Below are positions 46,967 to 63,931 of a stretch of 64,000 nucleotides of DNA, piece after piece. The stretch spans positions 1,302,001-1,366,000 of the forward strand of contig NC_081548.1 in the NCBI RefSeq assembly GCF_901000735.1. Direction: 5' to 3'. Within the stretch, counting starts at the first letter, position 1. Every line of letters begins with the position of its first letter. This DNA comes from Corylus avellana (Eukaryota > Streptophyta > Magnoliopsida > Fagales > Betulaceae). The notes beneath the pieces were generated by a model that was not told where the DNA came from, did no database searches, and saw nothing but the letters and a program-made list of their open reading frames with translations. Both the position numbers and the translations under genes were made by a program.

Positions 46967-48131
46967 CAGGGTGGAACCAGGACTTTTAGTATGGGGGGAC
47001 GAAGGTACATAGATATGTATATAATTTCTCTATATATGTACGTTTGTGCGTATGTATGTAAAATAAAAACAAAGAAGTCTCAAATTTAATTTCATAGTAA
47101 ATCATAAGTCATTAATGTATACAAAAATTACGTCTATAAAATTATTTTAGAATATCTATTAATCATAACACACAAGGGCAACTTACAAAACTAAAGCAAA
47201 TCATGCGGGTAACGACAGTTCTAGTCATTTTATGGAAAAAAATATAAAAGGTTACCTTCTTAAAAAAAAAAAAAAAAATTGCTATAGTCAGATAGCCTTT
47301 GCCCTTGTAGGAAAAAAACAAAAAAGAAAGAAATCTATAACTCTCCCGATAACCTTTTGGTTCTCTACACTATATACACACATAAAAAACAAAAATAAAA
47401 TAAAAAAATAAAAAAACAGATAAAGCCTTACAGAGTGCCGAATTCCTAACGGGAGCTTTGTAGGTTTGATGGCAGAGTCGCAGAGAAGAGAGAAAAAAGC
47501 TTCAACTTTTTTAGCTGTTTAGCAATGAGCAATAAAATGAGAGGCTGAATCCAAAGAACAACAACTTTCATTTGTTATAATCTTAGTAGAGGAGAGGATG
47601 ATAATATGACTATATGAGAAGAGATATTTAGGTAATGAGTTTGATGGCAGTCGACAGAGAAGAGACATGACGCTAGAGTCTAGATAGAGTTCCAAGCCAA
47701 GTAAAGTTGCTTCAAAATCTCAAACCAAATTAGAGATCTTGTTAGAAGCCAACGAGTATGGTCTATATGGAGACATTTTTGACAAATTGTAACTTTTTTA
47801 TAGAATATTCCTATCTAAAAACTTCAATTTTTGAAAACTAGTTACAAAGTCAGATTTTTTATGAATTTTTTTTTTTTAAGTTTCATACTTCTCTCTGCAG
47901 CTTAAGAAAAGCTGTCACTGCACTTGTAGCTTGCTATGCTATCTTGTCTATGACCTCAAAAAAAGACTAGGAGCTTTGTAGGTTTCTATGCTGGAAGAGC
48001 CAAGAGGGGAGCAAAATAAAACAAAAATATTATTTGGGGGGACAAATATAATATTTTAGAGGGACAAACTTGAAAAAACCATATACTTTGGGAGAAATTT
48101 TAAAAACTTTGGGAAGACAAATCCTCCCCTG
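46967..48131. mobile_element. Non-autonomous hAT element, 1165 bp
   Basis: Starts CAGGGTGGAACCAGGACTTT and ends AATCCTCCCCTG, hAT-type inverted termini. Flanked by the perfect 8-bp duplication CTCCTAAT (46959-46966 and 48132-48139). GGGGGGACAAA-type subterminal motifs occur at both ends. No transposase frame. Confidence 0.88.
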
Positions 48132-48139
48132 CTCCTAAT

Positions 48140-49264
48140 TCAAGTGGGATTCGGTTTACGTTGTCCTACTCCTAGCCAAGTTTGGCTTCTCTGCAACCGA
48201 CTTATTAAGCTTAAAAAAGGAGCAGCCCTCTTTGAGGGACAGTACAGTGCCACTTACGCCAAAGAAAAAGAGAGGAGAAATATTTGCAAGCCATGTCTAC
48301 TACACAACTAGGTTAATTGTGCCATCTCATTAGTGCTTTCTCATTTTGGTGTGCCATAAGGCACTTGGAGAATAAGAGAGTTTTTTGTTTTTTTGTTCTC
48401 TTTTGTGTAAAAGTGGGATTTGAGTATAGTGGGGCTTTGGTTTTTGAGTGGTTTTCTTCCTACTCTTTTGTACTCCATCTTTTGTTAATGAATTTTCTCT
48501 GGATTGTCTCTGCCAGTAAATATAGACTTGTTAAGCCGAACCACTTCAATCTTAATGTCGTGTATGATTAATCTATTTTTTATTATGCTCTTTTATGTTT
48601 CTTTGAGATTTAGCATTTAATTTCGTGCACGACAAGCATTTTGAAAGGACTTATTTGGCAACACATAGGGCTTAATTGGGCAGTGATCAGCCTACGTGGG
48701 GCAGAGGTGAAGAATGAAAGGTCCTTTTTTAACATCGTTCACGTGTTTGTTTTTTTTGTCTTATAAGACCAACGTTTATAACGTGGACCGTGGTCCCTAA
48801 TTTTGGAGGTCAACCTCAGCCAATTGGAGGGGAGTGTAAAGAACTGAACAGGTCAAACTTACTTTCATTTCCGACCACTAACGAAGATAAATGTTCAAGA
48901 TCAACATGACATATATCATATATGTATAGCGAACAACATTCATATGTTTGGTGAAGCAAACAAAGAGAATTGTGGAGGAAAATAGTCCGGACCCAAATTC
49001 CACGCGCATGGATGAGGATGGCTAAAGCTTTGACAGCAACAAGATTCCCAGTCAATTGATACAGATTTAGAAAATAATAATAACCGTATATAGTCATTAT
49101 CACAAGATGTATATGTACATTTCTCATCTCAAGTACGTGTCACGTTTTGCTGTCGCAATATTGTTCAGTTTTCACGTGGCAATTGCATAATTTGCATAAT
49201 ACCATAAGAGCACTCAAACAAAATATCTGGAAAGAGTAGTGGCATGGGTGATGCATATATGTTC
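48140..49264. other. Upstream region of reductase gene 3
   Basis: No gene seen. From about 48800 (GGAGGTCAACCTCAGCC, CTAACGAAGATAAA) it resembles the region upstream of gene 2, with that gene's 178-bp MITE absent. Confidence 0.5.
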
Positions 49265-49272
49265 TATAAATA
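49265..49272 (+). promoter_or_regulatory. TATA box of reductase gene 3
   Basis: TATAAATA in GTTCTATAAATACTACATGC, 42 bp before the ATG. Flanks differ from those of genes 1 and 2. Confidence 0.7.
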
Positions 49273-49313
49273 CTACATGCAACTCATAACTTAGCAATAA
49301 CCAAAAATTACCA

Positions 49314-54037
<4,724 letters not shown>

Positions 54038-54733
54038 GTTTTCAGTCGCTTTAAAGAAGAGACAGAAGGAATAAGTTCTCGAAGTTATTTGATGTTGAAC
54101 AATGTTAAAGTATTAATTAAATTATTAAATTTATCATTTCCTATTGTTTGGTGTCATTCTCCTACACATCAAACATTTAATGGTGTCAATCCCCCATTAA
54201 ACCTGTGAGACCCACCTCGCAATGCAATGTGGCAATGAGACAGAAATTTTTCTTTTAAGTATGCATTATTAGTTCTACTTATTCTCATACCCACATGAAA
54301 CCATGCTAAAAAATGGGCATCCCCAGCAAATGTGAAAGAGCTAATATGGTGCCCATCTACCCAACAAATCTTGAGTTGTCCACCCACTTGTTTGAACAAG
54401 CCAGCCCCATAAGGATTTTCTCATCAATCCAAATAGCAAATTGATAGAAAATCCGAATCCCCCAAAAAAAAAAAAAAAAAAAAATCTTGTCGTGGCACCA
54501 TCCATACAAGTTTGTGCTATAACTCCTGCCAATGAAGAAGATAGTATGGAGAGGAAAAAGAAAAGGTACTGGAATTAAGCAGAAAGGAACAGTTGCGCAA
54601 AAGAAAGATACTACCATATATATGTAACATATGCATCAAGTTAGCTACAATAGATTGGTAGACTACATTCCAACCACCTATGCATGAGTACATGGCATGA
54701 CTATGCTAATTTTGTACCAAATGAAGGAACAGA
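54038..54733. other. Intergenic region between reductase gene 3 and the F-box gene
   Basis: The two genes converge here. The sequence has no recognisable gene; it probably contains both 3' UTRs. The short minus-strand frames at 54169-54617 overlap each other and a 20-A run and are not supported. Confidence 0.5.
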
Positions 54734-56017
54734 TCAATCACACACATCCTGGCGACTCTCCCTGCACCAAGAAACAAGGCTATTGACATGAGGTAGAAGT
54801 GAAGTTGACAATGGCACAAAATCCTTTTCCATCTCAATTTTTCTCATCACTTGGAGCTGGAAGTCATAAGCATAAAACGATCGGTCTTCGTCCCTCTTGA
54901 AAATCATATCTCCTTTAATTCTTAAGCTCAAAAGTGGAACCATATCCAATACACAACCCATTGTGATACTATGTTGCTTTGTCCAAGATTCACCCAACCC
55001 CTTCAAGATCCAAATGTCGATTTGGTTCGCTTCCCCATGAGCGACAAAACTTATGAAACCACCCGTCTCGACAATCCGATCATGAGTTCTACTACTTTTT
55101 GGGAGTGGTACTGTATGAAACTTTTCCTTGTCCACATCCATAGACACTATGTAATCACTATGATCAATATGAGGAACCCAGTGCAAAGCTCCAATTGCTG
55201 AAACAGGCATGTAACCAAACCAACCAAAGAGTCCAAAAGAAGGTCCATTCACCTCTCTCCATAATCTTGTACCAAGAATTAAGATCTCACAACTGAGAAA
55301 CCCCAACTCATCTCGAAACAGGTGCGCCACTTTATATTCACCAGTAACATTGCTTAATGCAAAGCCATAAGATTCTTTATGAGGAGGATATAAAGTACCC
55401 AGAGGAAGTGCAATCAACTTCCTAGTCACAGGATTCATTACTATTAGTCCTCCTTTCTTCAGCTTGTTATCAAGCAAGATTAGACCATTGCATGTAGCCC
55501 TGATATTTCCCAAGCAACTTGCATTATATTCTACAATTTTGCTTCTTCCACCATTAATTTCCAAGTATTGGATATAAGACTTCAAAGTGGGGTCCATGAT
55601 TGGCAGCCCAAAAACAGGGACGCATTCTGTCTGAAGAAATTTTGCTTCAACTGAAATGGTATTTGGTTTCTCTGGTACGATTGACGCCGAAGGAAAAGCA
55701 TACAATCTTTCTCTTTTAATTGATGATAGAAAGATCAAAACAGTTTCAGATCGATGTAGATGGGCATCAACAAATACAGGGCTATTAATTATGGTATGCC
55801 ATGGCTTACAAACAAACCTTGACCTTTGAACAGAGTCAAGCGGAAGTCGAACGAGAATGTTTGAGATGCAATCTTTAGGAAGGTAGGGGACTAGAGCCTC
55901 TTTTTGCTTCTTTTTCTCTTCCATGGATGATGCTCTCTCTTCCACTAATCTTAATAACCTTGCAATCTTGTTGCCCATTGGTTTGGCCATCGGGCCTTCA
56001 ATGGATGGGCAAAACAT
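54734..56017 (-). CDS. F-box protein with F-box-associated domain
   Basis: Intronless 427-residue frame. F-box proteins are substrate adaptors of SCF (SKP1-cullin) ubiquitin ligases. The F-box spans about 44-88, with LPKDCISNILVRLPLDSVQR, then RFVCKPWHTIINSPVFVDAHL. The rest matches the layout of plant F-box-associated (FBA) domains: NGLILLDNKLKKGGLIVMNP, then a GEYKVAHLF segment and the LGTRLWREVNGPSFGLFGW region. The N-terminal 40 residues are basic and Glu-rich. Met10 (MAKPMGNK) is an alternative start. Target unknown. Similar in layout to At3g07870-type proteins, from memory. Confidence 0.9.
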   Translation of the reverse strand: MFCPSIEGPMAKPMGNKIARLLRLVEERASSMEEKKKQKEALVPYLPKDCISNILVRLPLDSVQRSRFVCKPWHTIINSPVFVDAHLHRSETVLIFLSSIKRERLYAFPSASIVPEKPNTISVEAKFLQTECVPVFGLPIMDPTLKSYIQYLEINGGRSKIVEYNASCLGNIRATCNGLILLDNKLKKGGLIVMNPVTRKLIALPLGTLYPPHKESYGFALSNVTGEYKVAHLFRDELGFLSCEILILGTRLWREVNGPSFGLFGWFGYMPVSAIGALHWVPHIDHSDYIVSMDVDKEKFHTVPLPKSSRTHDRIVETGGFISFVAHGEANQIDIWILKGLGESWTKQHSITMGCVLDMVPLLSLRIKGDMIFKRDEDRSFYAYDFQLQVMRKIEMEKDFVPLSTSLLPHVNSLVSWCRESRQDVCD

Positions 56018-58541
56018 GAGAAAAAAATAGGGATGGGGGTTCGGGGGCCATACACTATCAGTACCTTAACCTTCCAGGAAAAAAGATTAAATAAAGGAAG
56101 AAAAAAAAATTACAATATTTAAGCAATGAAGAGTGTATTAACAAGACATCTAAGCATGATAATGCCATTTTAAATTCTAAATTTCAGAGATTAAACAATA
56201 ATGTATCACAAAGAAGGAAAGAATAACTCAATTAGAACTTGGAAAACTAAAAGGAAAAGAAAATTATATTATTAGTATTAGAAGTACTCAGATGATAATG
56301 AAAACAAATCAACGCCATATCTTGCACATTTATTGTTTCCTCTACTAAGTTAACTTTGAATTAAATGGAGTCTCAATGAGTAATGCTACACACACTCCTT
56401 AACATCACTTTTAAAATCGCTATTAAATTTGTGATGGATCACTAATGAATTTTGATCAAATGGTACCATGTCAGGAAGTGTGAAATCAGGAGTGTGTTTA
56501 ACATTATTCTTACTTAATTATGGACCAAATAATTTATTTTTATTGATGCTGATTATTTGAAATCACACATGATTTATGTAGAATCACAAGATGGCATGAG
56601 ATACTCTAGGATTAATTTTGGCAATCATAAGCAATAAATTTCAGACTTGTCAGTTAAGCAAAAACTTTTGGAACTGAAGTCCAATCTTTATACTCTACAA
56701 GTTACCCAGAAGATTTCTTTAATTATGAACCTCTGGTAGATTTTGGTCAACCCACTTTGTCCAACAGAAAAAAAAAAAATGCATTAATCTAAACGGTCTT
56801 TGTCATGGTTTGAGATCTGCTGCAAAAAGATTGCCGAAAGTTTTACCTAATAGTAGGTGAATTCAAAATTATGAACATCATGGACTCTGTGGTAGAATGA
56901 TCGCATTCTATACTAGGGATCTTCAAATGGCATCATACTGTGGTAAGGTGCAACAATTACAACAATATTGGAAATCCCAGTGGCTATGGTAGCAAAAAGT
57001 CAGTGACTGGAACACAATGATAGCTTTAGAGAGAATGAAAGGAAAGCAAAAGAAGTCAATCAAAGTTTGGGATATTTTAAACATTCAATTTCTTTTTTTT
57101 TTTTCCTTGGAACCATCAAAGAATTTTCTGGCAAAAAAAATGCAGGTCGCATATACCAAATTAGAACAATTCAGTCAGACCGCTGTATAGCTATTATTAC
57201 ATGAGATTTAGTATGCTTGAGGTGACAAGGATACACTACCTTTTTTTGTTTCTTTGTGACAAATACTCATTGAAGGATTCGCAATATTCATTTAGGATGA
57301 ATGACACCCAATTTGGCGTTGTTTTGTGAAGCCTCTCCCCTGCTCCAACCAAAATAGGAAAAACAAAATACATGTATCAGATAAGGAAAGATCAAATCTT
57401 ACGTGGACTTCTGTACAAGATGTGTACAGGGGTGAGTACAAGTGTAGGATTTTCCTGGTTTACATTATTTTGAAGAGCCCATAGACATATCATTACCAAT
57501 TCATAAGGAAACAAAAATGATATGGAACAAATAGAAAGAGAAGTAGTACCAAAGGCTTCATTTGCAAGACTGCTTGCTAGTTGAAACTTCTTATATTGTA
57601 ATAAATATTTCTGGTCGGCGAAACCAAAGGACAAAGAAGTTCACCAACTCCGAGAAGACAAACAGAACCATCGGAAGATCAATATTTTCAATTTTAGCAG
57701 TGGCCTAAAAACTTGAGGAAGGCAGATATTCATTTCAATAAGGGCGGAAAAGGACTGTTCATACATGTTCAGATAGGTCTACATAACAGGGAAATGAATG
57801 TTTGGGTAAAATTATGGGAATGATCTGTTGGGAACAAATTACATTAGTCAACCATTGCCAAAGGGTGTCTGCTCCCAAGCCAACACTACCGCTTAAAATT
57901 CCCAATCATTTGGTCCATGAACCATATCATAAATGAGAAGCATGACTACAAAAGTAATCTCCCTATGAAAGCAGGTAGCTTGGAACCTGATATTCTCAAA
58001 AATCCTTGGACATTCTTACCTTAAAGATCAATATGCAAAGGAATTCAACCCTCATAAAACCTATGACGGAAAACTACAATGCTCACATATTCCAGATTAG
58101 TTTTTTTAAATGAACTATAACTTTGCACTTATCATGGTTGCAGCTATAACCTTTTCTGATAAGAATTGGGATGATAAGTCATGAACAACATAGAGTATTC
58201 CCAAAAAGAGTTAAATTTCAGTCATTTGTCAAAGAAAATATCTACTTAAAAAAATTTTCAACTCCAATCATTAGTCAAAGGGGTAAAGGTTTTCATCATA
58301 CAAGATTTCAATCTTGAAGCCTATGAGTTGATTGTAACCAAAGCTCAATCGCAGCCTCAATCAAAAGGTGGCAGATCCAATCTGTATGCCCAAAGATTAG
58401 CAATAATCCAGAAGGGGGCAGGATAAAGGAATGCATGACTTAAAGATGCATTAATAGGGTAAACAGAAAGTATTTTGATCTGAATTGCTGGATTCGTTCT
58501 CACAAGTAAGTTATGATGCCCTTTTGGAATTTAAAAATTCT
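56018..58541. other. Upstream of the F-box gene, no coding region recognised
   Basis: 2.5 kb of AT-rich DNA without recognised exons or repeats. If the leader-like block at about 59224-59480 belongs to the F-box transcript, this would be a 5' UTR intron. Confidence 0.35.
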
Positions 58542-58558
58542 GAATCAACCGCCAATTA

Positions 58559-58642
58559 GTAATTCCTTTGTAGCAAGGTGGAGGGCGAGGTCGTGGGTTC
58601 AAGTCTCACCGGATGTGTATATAACTTACTTATTAAAAAATT
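58559..58642 (+). mobile_element. tRNA-derived SINE, 5'-truncated
   Basis: Contains an A-box-like TAGCAAGGTGG and a B-box GGTTCAAGTCTCACC, then a TTACTTATTAAAAAATT tail. Flanked by GAATCAACCGCCAATTA (58542-58558) and GAATTAACCACGAATTA (58643-58659), 14 of 17 bases matching, which supports an old retroposition. It lacks a tRNA fold, so it is not called a tRNA gene. Confidence 0.7.
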
Positions 58643-59223
58643 GAATTAACCACGAATTATAACCATTTTGTGCAGAGAGACAGGTTTTATGAAAATCAAA
58701 CCTTTTCCATTCATCCTTCAATGTTGATGCACATTTCTTATGTCCGTACACTATTTTCATATTCACTAAGCAATTCTGACATGACCCATATAAGAATTTT
58801 CCCTCCCCAGTGACTTGAACTTTGTCCGGTACTTAACAGAAGACAGGGTTCCTTCATTTCTTTGAATCAACTTTGTCATCTTTTACTTACAACAAAAAAA
58901 AGTGTCGTCTTTTACATCAAAAAAATGCCTACCATTTCCTTGGTGCAAAACTTCAACGGAAACTAGAGCCAAAGAAATAGCATGGCACGTAAAAGAATCG
59001 AAGAAATTGAACAGCCTCTCCTTGATAACAAAACTCCCTTCCGAATATCATACAAATTTCCCTACAACAAATAACTTGTTCACACACCCATCCATTTCGG
59101 AGGAAAAAACAAAGACGCCCATCATGCTAACTATGAAATCTACTTTGAACCCACAAGACAGTGAGAATTAAAACACCCGAAGCAATTGTCTAATCGAAGA
59201 ATACGAGGATGTTCTTGCTTTAC

Positions 59224-59480
59224 CTGATGCTGTGTCCTGCAGACTTCTTTGCCTCTACTTCTGAGAATTTGCAATGAAACAAAACCAGAAAGCTCCGCAC
59301 TTCTCTCAAGGCGATCGGTCCAACAACACTATATGTATTGTTGGTGGCGATATATTTCTTGCGAGAATTGACAGAAGAAGATTCGCATCATTCGTTGACC
59401 TTGGCTTGACTCCTCTGCTGTGTCGCTTCCTCAGCCTTCCTCTGCGCAAGAACTTTGTATAAAAGGTGCTGGATACCATC
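59224..59480 (-). other. Possible 5' leader exon on the minus strand
   Basis: This block is less AT-rich than its surroundings. On the minus strand it ends at a good donor (GCATCAG|GTAAAGC at 59223). It could be the non-coding first exon of the F-box gene about 3.2 kb downstream. A coding frame on the minus strand (59306-59491) shows no motif. Speculative without transcript data. Confidence 0.2.
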
Positions 59481-59614
59481 GTTTGATTCAATTTGGGCTT
59501 GCAGGCGTATTAGGCCCAATTGAGTTTATCCAAGGCCCATATGTTTTATTTTAGATAGTTTTCACCAAAAGAAAATTCATTATTTATTTTAAAAAATGAT
59601 TATATTCTCAGTTA

Positions 59615-60077
59615 GGGCTCGTGTGGGAGTGGGATTTTAAAAATTGAGTTTTTAAAATCGCTACTTTTAAAAATCGCACAGGCGTTTGGTAAAACATACT
59701 AAAAATTATTTTTTTATCAATTGAGTGTTTGGATAACATTAACATATAATTGTGGTTTCATGACCAAATTACCAATAAGGATGAACAAGACAGAGAGGAT
59801 GAAGAAAAAAAAAAAAAAAAAGAAATTTGATATTTTTTTCATTCCCGTTCTAAAAAAAGTAACTATTGCGCAAAATATCTTTTTAATAAAAATCATGATT
59901 TTGTTTTAAATTCGCACTTTTTCAAATAAACACCCTCTAATTAGCTTATTGAAATCGCAGATTTTTTTGCGATTTTAAAATTTACGTTTTTAAAATCGCA
60001 ATCCCAAACACCTTAAAGTTACGATTTAGTTTAAAATTACAGATTATTTTTTTTAAAACCCACTCCCAAACGCACCC
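59615..60077. mobile_element. PIF/Harbinger-type MITE
   Basis: A 463-bp element with terminal inverted repeats GGGCTCGTGTGGGAGTGGGA (left) and GGGTGCGTTTGGGAGTGGGT (right, reverse strand). Flanked by TTA (59612-59614 and 60078-60080), the expected 3-bp target duplication. Subterminal TTTTAAAATCGC motifs are repeated. No coding capacity. Confidence 0.85.
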
Positions 60078-60080
60078 TTA

Positions 60081-60535
60081 GAAATGCATGTCAAAACTTA
60101 AGTTTCAGTGTCTTAAAGTAGTAAAACCACTTGGAATTTGAATTTATGTCCATTTAAATTCATTTTAAATCTATTTTAGAGTTAGATAGCGGGGCTTTTG
60201 CTGCGAAAACTCCCTTCTTCTCTTTCTATAGGTAGTCGATTTTGAGTTAAGATATTCTATAAATAGAGCTATTTCTTTTTTCTTAAGTAGTCAACTTCGG
60301 ATCAATATTCCTTGCAATAACTTACCTCTTGCAACCAAGCGGATAATCGTGAGAGGTTTTCAATGTAATTCACTTATTTAAGTAAGTATTTAGTTTGCTT
60401 GAGCATATAATTGGACAAAATAGACTCGTCGAAGTCTCTCACAATTAATATTTCTCTATCGGCTTTTAAAAATTTAGAAGAATAGTTTGTTTAGAGTAAT
60501 CCTACGTATTACATAAAACATCTTATGAAGCTGTT
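60081..60535. other. Intergenic DNA, nothing recognised
   Basis: AT-rich, no coding frame or repeat signature identified. Confidence 0.4.
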
Positions 60536-60930
60536 AAGAGCATTCTCGGCAAACTTCTTATAAGGGTGTATGTTTCCTATGGGTAAAGAATATGTACAAA
60601 AAATCGTAAAAAAGGTTTTACAGTAGACTCCCTAAATAAGCCTCAACCATGAGAATCGATACAATGAAACTCAAAGTATAGGGTTTCACTATTGCAATCC
60701 TCATGATTATTAATTTTTTTTTTTTAAAAAAAAAAAAACTTTATCTCTCTTCTCTACTCTCTCTTCTTACAATTCTCTCTCTTCTCTCCTCTCATTTATA
60801 TATATATATATATATAATGTGAGAAATGATTAAGGGAAGCTATTGAGGTGTATTTTGACATAGGAAAGTAAAAAGTAATTTAAATCTTTAAATATAAGAA
60901 AAATAACGAAGAAACTGTTAAGAATGCTAT
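60536..60930. mobile_element. MITE of the AGCATTC group, second copy
   Basis: Opposite orientation to the element at 3969-4376. The left end TAAGAGCATTCTCGGCAAAC and right end GTTAAGAATGCTAT are inverted repeats. The interior (CTCTCTTCTCTCCTCTC, TTAAGGGAAGCTATTGAGGT) is the reverse complement of the 3969 element. Confidence 0.65.
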
Positions 60931-61162
60931 GGACAAACTTTTGACATAAACTGTATAAAATTAAAACACTCAAATATATATATATATATAAAACATAAAT
61001 ATTAGTGATTTTTACTTGCACGTGCATTTCGGAGTACATATAAACGTGCAATTAGTTATATTACGATACGACAAGGGTATATGAGTACAGGAGGGTCCAT
61101 CCGATACGCATCTCATCATCCTTTCAACGTCAGTAACTCGCCGTGAATGACCGATAGAATCC

Positions 61163-61169
61163 TATAAAG
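61163..61169 (+). promoter_or_regulatory. TATA-like box of the 2-hydroxyacid dehydrogenase gene
   Basis: TATAAAG in CCTATAAAGGCG, about 30 bp before the presumed first exon. Confidence 0.45.
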
Positions 61170-61193
61170 GCGAAAATGTGAAGTAGCCAAAAT

Positions 61194-61267
61194 ATGTTGG
61201 TGATAGGTGGACCAATTCTACGGAGTCTGGCTTCTTCTCGTACAAAAGGCACTCGGCTTCTTCACAG
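61194..61267 (+). other. Probable 5' leader exon of the dehydrogenase gene
   Basis: A stretch starting at ATG 61194 ends at a strong donor (CACAG|GTGAGTAC). It would encode 24 codons of basic, Ser/Arg-rich, transit-like sequence (from MLVIGGPILRSL), but I found no splice path that joins it in frame to the exon at 62056. I treat it as leader; an alternative transcript with a targeting peptide is possible. Confidence 0.35.
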
Positions 61268-62055
61268 GTGAGTACCACAATTTTTCTTACTTGGGTCTCT
61301 GTGAGTATCGATCTTTTTGTTTCTTTTTGGGTTTTTAGATTTATGGTAGGATCCAGCGGATTCTATCAAGATAAATTAGAAAATGAACCAGAAAAATAAA
61401 AGAGAAAGAGAAAGAGAAGGGAATGATCACTTCGAGGGGTAAGTGATGGGAGACAATTAGGATCGTTACAATTTATCTGTTTATTTGGGTGATATGTCTA
61501 CTGATGGGCTTGAATACCTGGGTTGTGGCTGTTTAGCTAGCAGGAATGCTAAAATGGGAGCGTTTCAATAAAGAAAAAACATAAATTGATGTTTGAGAAA
61601 GAATATTTAAATGAAATAGTAAAAGTGAATATCCCAGATTTTTGGAGTTTGCTTGCTAGAGACCTCGTACATATGTCGGACTCTGACGCTCGTGCTGGTG
61701 GTCTTGTTGTAGAGGAAGCTACATATGTACAACTCTACTATGAGTATTTCTAGGCTGTGTTAATGATATTATAATTTTGATGCATTTGCTATTTTAATTT
61801 TGTTATGAATGAACTGTGATATCCACAGGATAAGGAACCATTGCCTAGTGGAGTCACTGGAGTGTAAGGCATGGTGCTTTACTTTTTATGTGGAGTTGTG
61901 TCTTTTGCTTCTCTCTTTCTTATTACCCATTGGATCTTTAAGACTAGAAAGTGATATTTCATAGGACTTCAATATGTAATTTTCCATTGTTTTACCAGCT
62001 CTTCGAAAGGCTCTTTTTCTTCTAATTCTAAGCGTTTCAGAGCAGATTGTCGAAC

Positions 62056-63931
62056 ATGGGTGAGATTACGGGCGGGAATAGTGAAAATAAAATCACCCGT
62101 GTTCTTTTTTGTGGGCCGGATTTTCCTGCTTCTCATAATTACACAAAAGAATATCTGCAAAAGCACCCCTTCATCCAGGTACTTCTCTTTGTTGCATTTG
62201 TTTGTTCCATCTTTGATATGTGCCTGACATTCTCTTTATTAGACTTTTTTTGAACAAAATGAATCTGTGAATATTAGTAGGATCCCTTTCTTTTTTTTCA
62301 AAACAATTTGTTGAACAAAATTTGTGACAAAGAGAGTTTCTTCTTAGGTATAATCACGTCTTAAAGAGATATGTGTTGCTTTTATGAGTGAGTCAATTTT
62401 TGGAGAAGGGGTTAAGTAGGTTGCTTTCATAAAAGTAAATCATAAAACAATCATTTGAAAAAGTGAAACAAGTAAAGAAAGCAAGCATGCTTATGCTATC
62501 CATGATGTCAAAATCTTAGGTATAATGGTTTGGTGATCATGCATGTTTGTTGATTTTAGCAGATTTGAGATTGTAGGATGGTAAATTTATATGATAGGAG
62601 CTTAATTAGCTCAATAAATGTGTCATATCTACTTTTAAGCTTTATAAAACCACAAGCATGGTGCATAGATTGTGGTAGATTATGATTGATGTTTACTTAT
62701 CAAAAAAAAAAAAAAAAAGAAAGAAAGGGAAAAGAAAGATTATGATTGATGTTTAAGTAAGAAGATGAAGTTAGAGCATCTCCAACAAGGTTAGGTAAAA
62801 TACCTAACCAAAAAGTGCAATTCTCTACTTTAGCTACTCATTTTCAATATACACTGAAAGGAGAAAGAATAACACCCAGAAACCAAATCAATGTGGGTGA
62901 GATTGGGGAAAGCGGAAAGCAAGCAACCCAAGTGGAGAAAGTCCCAGGTTTCTCTGTTGAGAACGACATCATTTCTCTCGCATTTTCATCTGAATATGCA
63001 TCTGCAATTGAACTCTGTGTGTGTGTGTGTGTACACCTTCCTTGGCTATGCCCTCAAGTTCTTCCGCTGGTCTGGCCACCAACTCAACCACAGCCACAAC
63101 CCCTATGTCTTGAACCTCATCATGGACCTGTTGGAAGGGTGGGAGAAGGAAGAGCAACAATAAAATAACCAAAAAGGGTTGGTGAGAATGAATAAAATAT
63201 TTGAGCATTTTGCTACAGTGATTGCCCAAAGCAGGTGGGGATTTTACTAGACAGTCTCGTCTCTCGTTTTCTCTGCTCTTCTCACTTGCTTCTCTTGACA
63301 CATTTTCACTTAATATTAGACAAAGGATAACAGCTAAAGTTGGTATTAGCGAATATACACAATCATGGACCGATTGACATTGTATTAGCATCTCAATTTT
63401 AATTAACTCTCGGCTTCCCATGGTGTTGATTAATGAATTTATTGTCTTCTTTTAATCAATTGAATCATTAAGAAAATAGTATATAGAGTTTATATTTATT
63501 TTGAATTTTATAAAATGACCTTAGTATTGCCGCTCCTAAACAGCTATTCAGCAGTTCTTTTTCAAATGTTATAGGTTGATGATGTTCCCTTGGATGATGT
63601 GCCTAATTCTATAGCAAAGTATCACATGTGCATTGTGAAAAAAATGAAGCTAGACTCGAATATTATCTCTCGTGCAACTGAAATGAAGCTTATAATGCAG
63701 TATGGTGTTGGTCTGGAAGGTAATTGTAATTTCTGTTATTCACCTTATTTAACACATTGATTTATGTTCATTTTAATAATTTGATTATATTACCGTAATA
63801 AAGGTGTTGATATTGATGCTGCTACGAGGTATGGAATCAAAGTTGCTAGGATTCCAGGTGACACCTCTGGAAATGCAGCATCGTGTGCAGAACTATCTAT
63901 ATATCTCATTCTGGGTCTTCTTCGAAAGCAA
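62056..63931 (+). CDS. D-isomer-specific 2-hydroxyacid dehydrogenase-like, 5' part (partial)
   Basis: Three coding exons are visible: 62056-62178, 63575-63719 and 63804-63931. They join without frame change into 132 residues, and the gene runs off the window. The protein begins MGEITGGNSENKITRVLFCG; VLFCGPDFP, MKLIMQYGVGLEG and DIDAATRYGIKVARIPG form the substrate-domain half of the D-2-hydroxyacid dehydrogenase fold, up to GNAASCAELSIYLILGLLRK, just before the NAD-binding domain. From memory this most resembles Arabidopsis At1g72190, an uncharacterised D-3-phosphoglycerate dehydrogenase-like protein; the substrate is unknown. The ATG at 62056 is chosen because stops lie in frame upstream within the same exon. 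The exon begins after TTTCAG at 62039. Intron 62179-63574 contains transposon debris. Confidence 0.82.
62696..62736 (+). mobile_element. Minimal LINE/SINE tail insertion with 19-bp target duplication
   Basis: CTTATC plus an A-rich tail (about 41 bp in total) lies between two copies of AGATTATGATTGATGTTTA (62677-62695 and 62737-62755), 19 of 19 matching. This is what is left by a retroposition event truncated almost to the poly-A tail. Confidence 0.8.
62772..63570. other. Repeat-derived part of intron, no gene supported
   Basis: Begins with GAGCATCTCCAACAAGGTTAGG, a transposon-like end related to the one near 14917. Contains (GT)n at about 63016-63031. The overlapping frames at 62815-63421 have no recognised motif and sit in the intron of the dehydrogenase gene. 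Confidence 0.4.

Noticed and set aside
58589..58612. Possible tRNA gene, from the B-box GGTTCAAGTCTCACC
   Set aside because: No cloverleaf or acceptor stem can be built, and target duplications and a tail mark it as a SINE.
62815..63421. Overlapping frames of 90-150 codons
   Set aside because: They overlap in different frames and strands, contain a (GT)n repeat, lie in an intron and show no family motif.
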